Of a stretch of 64,000 bases of DNA, positions 12,464 to 21,852 are shown one piece after another; positions within the stretch are counted from its first letter, which is position 1; each line of letters begins with the position of its first letter. A program made the position numbers and the translations under genes. The DNA comes from Coprinellus micaceus (Eukaryota; Basidiomycota; Agaricomycetes; Agaricales; Psathyrellaceae). The DNA is taken from contig OX596345.1 of the NCBI GenBank assembly GCA_951394405.1, positions 1,054,001-1,118,000 on the forward strand. Direction: 5' to 3'. The notes under the pieces were generated by a model. It was not told the origin of the DNA. It saw only the letters and a program-made list of their open reading frames with translations, and did no database searches.

Positions 12464-12980
12464 TACCGTAGTGAAAAGATGGCCTAAGGAGGCGACGCCA
12501 CCACTACCTAGATCTTGCTGAAGCTATTCGCTGTCTCGAAAGTCCCTCTGGAAATGAATCGCGTTTTGATTAGTATCGACTAGGCAGACAAACAGCCAGC
12601 GAGATATGGAGTACCCCAGATCTGATTGTGCAGAGCAGCGTAACTAAAATGCGACCAGACCGGAGGGTAGAGAGGCAGCGCTAGCGGGGCGCGGTCATTG
12701 CTAGATGCCTGAAAATTTGTCCATACCTTCCCTAAACACGCGGGGGTGTCGCATTACATTCGGTTCTCCAAAAGGAGGGACTGCTGGGGGGTGCTCAGCG
12801 AACCTCGCGGAGAAGTTCACCCCTGGGACCGTGTAGTTCCAAGCTCTGGAAAGCCAATAAATGCTCCATTAGCACATCCGTAGCCTGAGCGTTGGGAGCG
12901 ACTGCTTACCTGCTCTGCGCCAAACGCCGAACTTGACAATGGCGTTGGCGAGGTCCCTGCTCCCAAACTTGGGCACATGC
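12464..12980 (-). pseudogene. Decayed duplicate of the 3' part of the mL45/Mba1-like gene
   Basis: This stretch aligns collinearly, at clearly reduced identity, with about 16130-16690, the last exon and downstream region of the mL45/Mba1-like gene. Shared landmarks include TTGATTAGTATC then ACTAGGC (12569 and 16228), CAGCCAGCGAGATAT (12593 and 16257), CAGATCTGATTG against TAGATCTGACTG, CCCTAAACAC followed by GGGGTGTC (12730 and 16425), and GCTTACCTGCTC (12903 and 16633). The C-terminal coding frame is broken by indels. Similarity fades near 12980. It is a dead fragment in the same orientation as the functional gene, 3.7 kb away. Confidence 0.7.
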
Positions 12981-13695
12981 AACCTCTCGACATTGACAGT
13001 TGTGGGGAAAGGGACTGCCCTGCAATGGTCACCACGACAAGGACAACTCCATCGCCGTTCGATTGGCCTGCACAAAAACTTGCCCGCACACCAAGCTTCA
13101 CTTGTTCCTGGCGAATTTCGATGATGGTTGCGTCTACGCCCGATGGTCCTGGTCGTCATCTTGGCCGGGGAGCAGGACGCATCGCGCGGTAAGACTGGCA
13201 ACGGCACGAGCCTTTTGAGTCTCCCGAGTGAGGAACGATGTGTGCCAAAACTTGCAAGCCCCAATTATGGGGCATGGGCAACAAGGCCGCGGTCCTCGTC
13301 GCACCCTGTTGGACGGGGATGTCATCGACCAGGCGGACCGCGTATGCGACCGCGCTAGTCGACCGACTACGACGGTATACGCCCCTAGCCTAGTTCCCGA
13401 TGCAACGATAGCACGCCCTGCCCCGCGTCGTCAAACATCAACCGGCGTCGTACAGGTAGCAAGTTCCCCAGAAGGCCTGCGGTAGAGAGAAGGTCAGCGT
13501 AGTTCAAGCGTTCCAAACTGCAAAGAGCTATCCCACCTAGTCGTGAACGCTACCCTCAATGCCGCACTGGGTGTCGTCAGAAAAGCAATGAAGCAGAGGC
13601 ATGGGAAGGGGGGAGGCAACTATCGAAGGGTAAGGGCCGGTAGGCGCATACTTCATCACCGCCGGGACAAAAAGAACATTTGAATGTTGCTACTA
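12981..13695. other. Spacer without a recognised gene
   Basis: Short overlapping frames on both strands, none with a recognisable domain or splice structure. The part nearest 12980 may be a further eroded continuation of the duplicated mL45-like segment, but I cannot align it with confidence. Confidence 0.35.
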
Positions 13696-14634
13696 TCATG
13701 AGCCACAAGGCAAGTAGTCAATATCCCCCTCGTCAGAGACAATGGCCGCTAGGGCATCTCCAAACCATTCCTCTCCCTCTCGCCATTCCTTGTTCTGGGA
13801 CCACTGGTTGATGACGTCGAGGGCATCAATGATTCTCCTCGGTACATCGAGCTCCTTCCATAGTTCCGGGTTCTCGTCTTGGTCAACAAACCCCTCCTTG
13901 ACCTGGAGAAGGTGGTAGTCCACAAGTTCCGACAAATCCGAGTCGATTCTTGTCCGAACTGAACACGATCTGGGGTACTTGAGCATCGTGCGGAAGAGCC
14001 ATCCATAGACAGCTGAAGGTCGGGGAACGAGGATCTTCGTGGTGGATTCCGAGGGTGGGCGGTGTATTGGTGCAGAGGTGTAGAGTTCTTCGGGGTTGAG
14101 GGAGACGAATGATGCAGGGAATAGGACAAAATAACGGGCCCGAGCAGGATTAGGTGAGCGAGTCAAAAAGTGGTGTATCGCCTTAGTGTAAATATCCCCT
14201 TCCACCATGCTGAATAGCGTTGAATGAGGAACCAGAGGGAGGCCTAGGTCACTGAGGATCTCCGACGCGCGACATAGATCCTCGTCGGGGACGACATAAG
14301 AATAGTCCTGGATGATAAGAGACAAAAATTGCTGCTTATACCAGAGAGGGAATCCCACAAGACCACTTACCCTGACGACGATAGGCACCTCCATCCGCCT
14401 GTACACTAGAGCCCTCCACTCGATCAACTGGACTCCTGCCGCTTGCAATCTGGAAAGCGCTATATCGACAAGTTCTGCGAGTGGAAGGTCAAAGATGTCT
14501 TCCCGGGTAGAACAGGCGGAGAGCTCCTCCTTCTTGAAGTTGTGAGGCGGGGATCTCTGCAGGAGCATGGTGGTGGTTGCAATACAGCTGGGCGGAACCA
14601 TTGGGACTGACAGAAATCGGCATTTGCCGAGCAT
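13696..14634 (-). CDS. Agaricomycete conserved hypothetical protein with a hidden in-frame intron
   Basis: The frame is open throughout, but a typical intron sits in it. The donor GTAAGTGG follows VVR, the acceptor is ATCCAG before DYSYVVPDED, and it spans 14308-14370 (63 nt, a multiple of three). Removing it leaves exons 14634-14371 and 14307-13696 and a 291-residue soluble protein. I recognise the pattern (LIEWRALVYRRMEVP, DYSYVVPDEDL, LVPRPSAVYGWLFR, ending EGDIDYLP) as an Agaricomycete orphan family without assigned function. The start could also be the in-frame ATG at about 14568. It is divergent from the nucleotidyltransferase-like gene, with 265 bases between the starts. No catalytic motif is evident. 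Confidence 0.65.
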   Translation of the reverse strand: MLGKCRFLSVPMVPPSCIATTTMLLQRSPPHNFKKEELSACSTREDIFDLPLAELVDIALSRLQAAGVQLIEWRALVYRRMEVPIVVRVSGLVGFPLWYKQQFLSLIIQDYSYVVPDEDLCRASEILSDLGLPLVPHSTLFSMVEGDIYTKAIHHFLTRSPNPARARYFVLFPASFVSLNPEELYTSAPIHRPPSESTTKILVPRPSAVYGWLFRTMLKYPRSCSVRTRIDSDLSELVDYHLLQVKEGFVDQDENPELWKELDVPRRIIDALDVINQWSQNKEWREGEEWFGDALAAIVSDEGDIDYLPCGS

Positions 14635-14899
14635 TTCACGCTCCTACTACCGTGCTTGGACCAGTACTTGTCCTCAACGCTGCTAGTCGGACGCCGAGAG
14701 GGAGAGGTCGTGAAAGATGCCACCTACGTGGGCCCTGCCCCCATTTATCCCTCAGGAGACGAGGATTAGTCTGAGACTTACCTTTGGACCGAGTGGAAAT
14801 TGTGCTATCTTCCTTTCCCCAGCCACCGTCGTGACTTCCGTTCCACACCCTCATAGAGAGCTCGACCTAACCACTGCCGAATTCCACAGTACCACAAGG

Positions 14900-15950
14900 A
14901 TGGCGGCAAGGATTTCTATAACCACTTCTGCTGAACTGCAAGCCAAGGCTGCCTCGACACTCTCCCGATACCTCACTGAGGAATTGCGTTGCCCGCACGC
15001 GTACATAGGCGGATTCGCGTGGTCTCTACTTGGGAGCCGCCGTTCGACAGAGATAAGTCTCCCAATGCCCCCTTCAAACGGCTGTCGAAGCTTACCTTTT
15101 CCGTCTTGTTCTGGGTCTTATACGACATAGACATCCTCATCGAGCTCGGGAACCTCGACATGGCCCAGCTTCGCGAGGCACTCGAGAGCAGGGACCAACA
15201 TTTTGCCTCTGCAGGAATTAAGTTGTATTTTGTCCAGGTGTGCCCAGTTTCCCCCCTCCAGACCCCCTAGTGTTCGGTCTGACGGGGGCGCCGTTTCTCA
15301 CCCTCCCAGGACCCTGTTGAAGGTCTCAAGGGCGAAGAACTCGTTCGCGCAAGCAGAGACAGCGTCGTCATCGAGACCTTAAAGATTGGCACCCTTGGTC
15401 TGCCAGCCGCCGCCGAACCCACCTGTCGTCGAAGATGCTTCAGGGGTGTGTAAGTAACACCTGTTCCTACGCTTCATTCGTTTCAAGAGCCATTTACTTA
15501 CCATCCCCCCATAAACCCGCTATCCGCATGCTATGTATAGCGTTCGCAATCCTCTCCCCACCAATCCTCTTCCTCACCAAAATGAAGCGCTGGTACACAA
15601 CGCACGACTCCACCCGCCCCAAAACCATCTCCAAGAACCAATCCGACAAGAGCGATCTGGACTTCCTCCTCTACTGGCTCTCCTCAAACGACATGAAGAT
15701 CGATTTCGATCTTTATCAAGGGAAGGCGAAGCCGGAGCTCTTGAAGCTTGTTAAAGCTTACCGGGACAAGTTTCGGGATGACGTGGAGTTAATGAAAACT
15801 CTGCAGGAGGTTCTCTACGAGGAGGATTGGGCTGCGATTCAAGTGACGCATGAAACGCCGACTGTTGAAGCTGCGTTGCCCTCTGGGCCTACGCCCGGAA
15901 CGTCCACACCAGACGAGATGAGACACGGACGATCGCTCGGAGAGGAATAG
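14900..15950 (+). CDS. Nucleotidyltransferase-fold protein; possible AT-AC intron and a one-base frameshift
   Basis: The N-terminus IGGFAWSLLGSRRSTE followed by DIDILIELG matches the nucleotidyltransferase signature: a Gly-rich hG[GS] loop then a DxD metal pair, as in AbiEii-like and other fungal NTase-fold proteins. Joining the two halves needs an intron 15053-15123 beginning ATAAGT and ending TTATAC, an AT-AC intron. The nearest GT-AG choice (15057-15130) would destroy the first Asp. Exon 2 is 15124-15237. Exon 3 (15310 to about 15476) carries DPVEGLKGEELVRAS, then appears to need a one-base shift near 15424 to read VVEDASGV before the GTAAGT donor. Exon 4 (15541-15950) gives ILSPPILFLTKMKRWYTTHD and SDKSDLDFLLYWL. 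The shift means the gene could be decaying or the base could be an error. The substrate is unknown. Confidence 0.6.
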
Positions 15951-16402
15951 TTTCTTCCAGAATGCACGCTTGTAACGTACAAAAATCTGCCGGATTGCCG
16001 CGAGATTCTGGAGAGATGTGTTTGGACGAGGCTGGGAGTGAAGTATAGAGAGGTGACGGACTTGCAGCGCTGAAGAGTTGAGGAGCCCCGGACTTAGACT
16101 CTAGGGTAATCTGCAGGAGCGGAGAAATGCTACCGTAGCGGAAACCCGAGCGGCGATGCAACCATCCCGAGGTCTCGCTGGATCCATTCCTCGATCCCAA
16201 AGAGCCTGGATGTAATGAGTGAATAGTATTTGATTAGTATCCACTAGGCGAACAAGCAGCCAGCGAGATATAAAATATACCCTAGATCTGACTGCACAGA
16301 GCAGCAGCAGCACGACTCTATGCCACGACACCGGAGGACCGTTTGGAAACGGCAGCGGCTTCACGGGCGACGTCACCGTCGTAAGACGAGTTAAACATCG
16401 CC
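15951..16402. other. 3' spacer between convergent genes; parent copy of the 12464-12980 duplication
   Basis: This spacer separates the convergent ends of the nucleotidyltransferase-like and mL45/Mba1-like genes. From about 16130 onward it is the better preserved copy of the duplicated segment described at 12464-12980. No gene is seen. Confidence 0.5.
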
Positions 16403-17822
16403 CTAGGCATTCCACCTCTGCTCCCTAAACACCCAAGGGGTGTCATACCACATCCTCTTCTCCAAAACTAGGTACTCTGTCACCCGCTTGGGCTTGGCAG
16501 CGATCGTACCGTTAGCGCGCTTTTCAGCGCCCTCAGGAACCTCGTGAAGAGGCTCGCCTCTGGGTCCATAGATTTCCAGGCTCTGTAACGTTCCATCAAT
16601 ACCACTGAAGACTCGAGATTTGAAGCGACAGCTTGCTTACCTGCTCGGTGTCGAACTTGATGAGGGCATGGGTGAGGTACCTGCTCCCGAACTTAGGGTC
16701 GTCCTTACCCATGTAGTACTGGGCTACACGCAGAGATACGATTTGGGTGGGGGTGACTTCGCGTTCGAGGTTCCACCTGAATGTGAGGTTGCCGGGTTGC
16801 TTCTTTAGCCGCCGGAGTAGCTCTTCTTGGTAGTCGGCAGCTGAGAGGCTCTTGATGGCTTTGACGTCCCCTCTTTGAGTAGGCGTTAGCGACTGTAACG
16901 CTGAAGCTTGGTGCACGGGAGACATGAATACTCACTTGGCAACATGTTCATTGACCTGTCGGTAAGTGTCGAGAGCCATTTGTCGGAGTGGTGATATCCA
17001 GGTGTTGTCCTTGATGGAGCTCGTCTTCCCTGCCTTGAATAGCCAGCCAAACGACTTGTACCATGGTACACGTCCCAAGGTAACGCCTGGGATAGTATCG
17101 TCCCCTGCTAGGTAGAGCATGCTGTGATTGCGTTGAGTTCGGTGAGAACGATCCCAGTGGAATAACATATAAACTATACCTCATAAAGTTTTTAGCGCCG
17201 TTCAGACGGTTTGAGGTTGCTTGTCTCCACCACTCTTTGAGGGAGCCAAACTTGGAGATCTGTGACACCCCTGCAGGCCGAGGCAGGAGCACATCTTTCT
17301 TCAAAATTGAACATAAGTCCTAGCCGAGCGTGGACAAGCAAATGGTGCACCTAGCGAAGTAGCAATAGGCTGGCCGAATGGATCCGCTGACTTCATGATC
17401 TTCTTGAACTGCTCAATCGCCTCTAGTTCACGCAGCTGCTGCTCCTCGGGGCTAAATTGCTTCGCCGACTCCGCGTTTGCCGTAGCCTGGACGATGCGAC
17501 CCTTCGTCGCTTTAGTCTCGGTCTTGGATTTCGACGACCCTGCCAGCGCCTTGACCTCCGCGGCCGCACCCTTCCCATGGCCTGCTGCCTGCCTTTCTAC
17601 TTTTGCGGAGACTTTCCTGGGCGACGCCGAAGAAACGCTCGTCGACTTGTGGGTAGCCTTGGCCGAGGGGGAACCACCCCGCCGACTTGTCAGAACGGCG
17701 CTCTCCGTCGCGTAGGTCCGTGACGCGACTCGCCAGCCCTGGGTGCATGTTGCGAATGCTGGGGTTGACGTCGCCGAGAGTCGTAGCCGCAGTGAGCACG
17801 TCCTGGACGCCGTCATAGCCAT
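16403..17822 (-). CDS. Mitochondrial ribosome-associated protein, mL45/Mba1-like (Tim44-like domain)
   Basis: The start is at 17822 (MAMTASRTCSLRLRLS), an Arg/Ser-rich, acid-free mitochondrial targeting sequence. A low-complexity Ala/Lys/Ser region follows, then the helical segment SPEEQQLRELEAIEQF. Further exons give KFGSLKEWWRQATSNRLNG, PWYKSFGWLFKAGKT, the Tim44-like core WNLEREVTPTQIVSLRVAQY with LTHALIKFDTEQ, and an end reading EYLVLEKRMWYDTPWVF; the stop is at 16403. Intron 1 fits a GTGCAC donor with the acceptor GAAGAAAG (about 60 nt), which restores the frame. Mba1 and mL45 sit at the mitochondrial ribosome exit tunnel and help insert proteins into the inner membrane. A decayed partial duplicate lies at 12464-12980. 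The gene is head to head with the Mix17-like gene. Confidence 0.75.
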
Positions 17823-18018
17823 TTTGGAGGACCTTGCGTGACGAGCAAAAAGTTGGAGGTCGTTGTGTCACTGTCAGACTCGAGTTCTCCGGAACGGAAC
17901 GCGCTGAGTTGATGCTTGTTTGTTTCTCGGCAATCCTCGGCCCCCCATTGGCGCGGCGCACCGGCGCTAGAAATTTCCAGTCCTTCACCTCAACCACCAC
18001 CACCGAATACCCTCTACA
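17823..18018. promoter_or_regulatory. 196-bp bidirectional spacer between two mitochondrial protein genes
   Basis: The two start codons face away from each other with only 196 bases between, so the promoters must overlap. No clear TATA box is seen in either direction. A CCAAT element can be read on the minus strand as the complement of CATTGG near 17946. Co-regulation of the two genes is an inference from the layout. Confidence 0.5.
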
Positions 18019-18644
18019 ATGGCTGTACGCAATTTCTAACGGTTCTCTTCATTCATTTGTATTGATTTTGGCATTCATTACTAGCGCCAATCTCGCGGTC
18101 GCTCCGCTGCTCCCCGTGCTGCCCCTGCCCCTGCGCAATCCCGTGGTGCTCACACTGCTACTGCTCCTGCTGGCTACGCTGCCCCTGCACACCATGCCCC
18201 CGCTCCTCCCGCAGCTGCCCACGCACCACCTGCTCAGTCCCAGGGCCCCGGAATGCTCGCGTCGATGGCCGCAACCGCTGGCTCAGTTGCTGCTGGTTCA
18301 GTAATTGGCCACGGAATCTCCAGTATGCTCTTCGGTGGAAGCAGCGGCCACGCTGCTCAGGCTACCGAGGCTCCCGCTGCTGCTCCCCCCATGCAGCAGA
18401 CGCAAACCTCGGGCCTTACCTGCGAGGTGCAAGCCAAGGGTGAGTGCCGATGACACACGTCAGCAACGCCGAGTTACTCAACGGATCATTTCGCAGACTT
18501 CACCAAGTGTTTGGAGAAAGCGGATCTTCCTTCTTGCCAGTGGTATCTTGACCAACTCAAGGCTGTGAGTGGTAGTTAACTGCCGCCTTTCCAAATATTA
18601 TGCTGACTGGTCTCCAGTGCCAAGCCGCCGCTGCCCCTTACTAA
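18019..18644 (+). CDS. Twin CX9C protein of the mitochondrial intermembrane space, CHCHD2/CHCHD10/Mix17-like
   Basis: Four exons (18019-18024, 18085-18439, 18497-18564, 18618-18644); the first holds only Met-Ala. The product starts MARQSRGRSAAPRAAP, a basic Ala/Pro-rich leader. It is followed by a Gly/Ala hydrophobic segment (MAATAGSVAAGSVIGHGISS) and a C-terminal CHCH domain with two CX9C motifs (CEVQAKDFTKC and CQWYLDQLKAC), ending AAAPY. This order (leader, hydrophobic Gly/Ala stretch, twin CX9C, very short tail) is that of human CHCHD2 and CHCHD10 and yeast Mix17. These are imported by the Mia40 disulfide relay and linked to respiration and cristae organisation. The length of about 150 residues is normal for the family. 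Confidence 0.88.
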
Positions 18645-18980
18645 GGGCTTTCGGTAGTGGATGTAGTCGGGCATCAGGCTTGGTTATAGACTCGGGTGCG
18701 GATAATTTCTGGCGGTTGGACAGAGGATTAGGCACCCTACACTCCCTGTCGTATGTGTATATCCATCGCCGTCCTATTACCCCCACTCCTTTCATTACTT
18801 CTATCAATTCATATTAACATGTATAATGCAGCTATCTACAATGCGATGGAAGTGTGGTACTTCATAAATGTGTGGTGTGGACTGACAACAACAATGACTA
18901 GAGACGACCAAGAATTAACCCAAGATTATAAGAAGGCTACTATAGGGATAATGAGCGGGAATGTTCAACCGAGGACTGCA

Positions 18981-20031
18981 TCATACGGCAATTGTCCGGG
19001 ACGCGAATGGATGGTTATAAGTATTCCAAGGCTGCGGGACGCAATGTGTGAAGTTGAAGGGGCTGGGCTGGAGATACGCCAGTTCCGTGAACGGTGGCGC
19101 CTGCGGTGCTACCATTCCGAATGGTGATTGCGACGACAGTGACGACAGGGAGGTTGGTGAGTATTGTGGTGCGTCCAGCCAGCCATAGTTATCTTGAGGC
19201 AGGAAGAATTCCGGAGGCTGATAGAAATTAAAGAACAGGGCCTCGAAGTTCGCGTGAACTCCATACGTCCGTGCATGTGTCTCGACGTATCGCGCAGCAC
19301 TGGCCGCTGAATCCACTGCGTGATCGGCCAGGAAAACACGCTCGACGTTGTCCGGAGTTGCAGCCCCTCGAAGCATTTTCTCGGCGCGGCATTTCTCCGC
19401 TTCGAACGCGTTCCACTCCTTCAGCACCCTCACGTATTCAGCTTCGAGAAGGTTCGCATCTGCGGTCATCTGGAAACACCAAGGCGCGGACGTGGGGGTG
19501 GGTCGGACGCGTATTGGCGAACATGATGTCGTGTGAGCGGCGGATTGGGTTGACGAGGCCAATGAGTTTTGGGAAGAGATAGTGGGTCGGAATTAGCCTC
19601 GGCTTTGAAGTGGCAGAGCTCGGACTATCACTCACCAATGGATTTGCTCCGGGATGTGGTAGAGAGACCAGGCGCAGATCTCCATCATTTACGACCGTAA
19701 ACCGATCCATGTCGGCCTCCTCTTGTGGCCAATAATATAGCTCTAGGGGTAGACCATTCGGTGTGCCAGCGAACCCGAATTCGGATTGGAAAGGATGGAA
19801 GCCACTTGGAGTGTCAGGAGTGTAGGGGTCCATCAGGGGCTCCATAGGGAAGGGGTTGGAGCTAGAGGGGCGACACCGTTCGACGTCGACTCGCCACATA
19901 TGTATCCGCTGGGCTTTTTCGAAGGATATTGGGATTGGTACTGGTGACGAGGGGGCTGAGGGAGGGTACAGGGGTGACGGGTATGGCTTTAACTGGACAC
20001 TGAAGTATACCGGCGCGTCGTAGTATTGCAT
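18981..20031 (-). CDS. Hypothetical protein, Pro/Ser/Tyr-rich, two exons
   Basis: The ATG at 20031 (MQYYDAPVYFSVQLKP) follows a good TATA box by about 125 bases, so I prefer it to the upward extension of the frame to 20172. Exon 1 (20031-19636) ends at a GTGAGT donor. No AG occurs in the usual distance, and the first usable acceptor is TTTCCAG before ATGACCGC, so the intron is 166 nt (19470-19635). Exon 2 (19469-18981) contains a charged helical stretch (LLEAEYVRVLKEWNAFEAEK), then a Tyr/Phe/Pro-rich tail with SPTSLSSLSSQ. No known domain, signal peptide or membrane segment is apparent. I do not recognise the family. Confidence 0.5.
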
Positions 20032-20153
20032 GGTCGAGTCTGACCCGGATTGGTACCAAAAGTGGGAGAGGAGGAGGGAAGCCCGAGTTGTGTGTCCACT
20101 GGACGACAGCGAAGAGGGGAGAGAGAGCAACCAGTCGGTACGTCGACCGCGTC

Positions 20154-20161
20154 TTTTATAA
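20154..20161 (-). promoter_or_regulatory. TATA box of the 18981-20031 gene
   Basis: On the minus strand the sequence reads TATAAAA, with a 5' untranslated leader of roughly 95 bases expected before the ATG at 20031. It supports the shorter start choice. Confidence 0.5.
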
Positions 20162-21605
20162 ATCGACGACAACGCCGCTCAGGGCTCCTCAAACTCCTTT
20201 TCGGCGTTCAATTAATTCCACGGCTAAGCGAACACATATAGACTGCTAGCTCCGGATAAAGTAGTGGTGTACCTAATGCATACGGGCCGAGCGCTCCTGA
20301 GCACTTCCTGTTGTTCTCCCAGCTCATTTCGCCGAATGTGACCAGTTCTCTTCCATCACGTATCCACATAGACGCCCACAAGGCTGGCATACTAGTCTGC
20401 CAAGGACGCCACATTTGGCGAATCATGAGCTGCGAAGTTAGGCTATGATAGTGGGGCGCTCCCAGTCCACCTTATGACCTATATGCCGTTCCTGGTTTGC
20501 ATTGAATTGGTGAAGAACAAGCACCTGACAAAAAGATGGAGGACCAGCCAGCGGCTCCGGAGCTCGTAACCTCCAGGCTCACAGGATCATTCGGGCGCCT
20601 GTCCAAGCCAGGGATTGATATACAAAGCCGCTTGATTGAGGATGTCACTAAGAATGGACTGCCCCTTGCACAATCAGCCCATTCATTTCTTGCCACCGCA
20701 GAGGTAAAAGCGCTATTGAGATTGCGGCGTTGACATGTGTCGTTCCCCGAACAACCGTACGGCTGTTTCCAGGCGCTTGACCACCCAGACAAAGAACTAG
20801 CGCTGAGCACGTTGACTTCGGTGCGCATCCAAAGTCCTTGGATAAGGGCGGTTCGTTTGCGTACGAGAGGAAGTATCGAAGTACTTCGAATTCGAAAACG
20901 GCATCCCGAATCGGTTCCACGCACAGAGTGCGAAAATTGGTAATGGGCTAGTGGGCCTCCGAGAAGTAACATCTGGAAACATTGGAAAATCACAATCCAC
21001 GTCGGGATGCATGGCTGTGGGTCAGTCATAGCTTCTCGAAGGTGACCAGAAAGCTCAAGTCGAAGCCAAGCCTTGAGTCATGGGATCCATTTCAATTCAT
21101 CCATGAGGTGGACTGGACTTGCTGGAGCAAACCTGGAGCATCACGCTAGGAACGCTCCCGAAGGTACGGGCTCCCGCACAGCATGTAAAGGATCATTGCG
21201 AATAACGTTAGTAGGCGCCGCCACTGAGAAAACTGGACTCGCCGAAACATTTCCTTTGCGCAGCTCCGGATCCTCGCTTCAACGCGCCGCTTGGGGCGAA
21301 ATGTACGCAAGCAGCCCTGAAGGTGAGAGGATGAGGGGAACAAAACCCCTCGGAGGATTTTTGGCACACTTCGTGTGCCAGCTTGTGAGCACGCAGGCGA
21401 TCTGGAGCTGGGTATCGGGACACGGACGTGCGGGATGAGGAATGTTTTTTCGGAGCGGAGAGCCATCCACTCCATGACCTAGCCTGGTAGTTCAACCGTT
21501 GGGTACCCCGATTCTTGAACAAGTTGAGCAAGATTTGGCGCAAAAACTGGAGTCTGGGATAGTCGGCTGACGGGACAACGTCCAGGGCCCCTTCTAACAA
21601 AAACA
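20162..21605. other. Intergenic region without a recognised gene
   Basis: Several frames of 60-190 codons overlap on both strands (for example 20472-21029 minus and 21073-21438 plus). None shows a domain, a consistent codon pattern or splice sites I can defend. I see nothing else here. Confidence 0.4.
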
Positions 21606-21679
21606 AGGTTCAACCCAGACTTGAACTGGAGACCTTCTGTGTGTTAGACAGATGTCATAACCAACTAGACCATTAAACC
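21606..21679 (-). tRNA. tRNA-Val(AAC), intronless
   Basis: On the minus strand the sequence folds as a 74-base cloverleaf. The acceptor stem is GGTTTAA with TTGAACC (one T-G pair). The D arm contains the A box TGGTCTAGTTGG. The anticodon stem TCTGT/ACAGA carries loop CTAACAC, anticodon AAC. The T arm is TCCAG-TTCAAGT-CTGGG. A T-rich run (TTGTTTTT) just downstream suits a Pol III terminator. Nucleotides outside the anticodon also resemble fungal tRNA-Val genes. Confidence 0.88.
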
Positions 21680-21704
21680 CCATGATAAGCGCCCGTCGAC
21701 TGAT

Positions 21705-21715
21705 GGTTCGACTCC
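21705..21715 (+). promoter_or_regulatory. Isolated perfect B-box (GGTTCGACTCC) on the opposite strand from tRNA-Val
   Basis: The string fits the TFIIIC B-box consensus GGTTCGANTCC exactly. It is on the plus strand 26 bases outside the 5' end of the minus-strand tRNA gene. No A box or cloverleaf can be built around it, so it is either a tRNA relic or a TFIIIC site without a gene. Confidence 0.35.
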
Positions 21716-21852
21716 CTGCCAGTCCGCTACTTGTTGTTTCGCTTGCGCGATGTGCCCACAAGAGGGACAACCAAGGTAAAACACACACACTCTTCAACGC
21801 AAAAGCTGCAACAGCACGAAAGTAGAACAAGGATGAGTAAAATGATGCATAG

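Noticed and set aside
8783..14634. A terpene biosynthetic gene cluster around the cyclase
   Set aside because: No P450, oxidoreductase, transferase or transporter is recognisable next to the cyclase. The MFS gene at 3564-6895 belongs to a general DHA1 group and is 1.9 kb away across a doubtful gene.
20031..20172. Upstream extension of the 18981-20031 gene to the ATG at 20172
   Set aside because: A TATA box at 20154-20161 lies inside that extension, so transcription should start below it.
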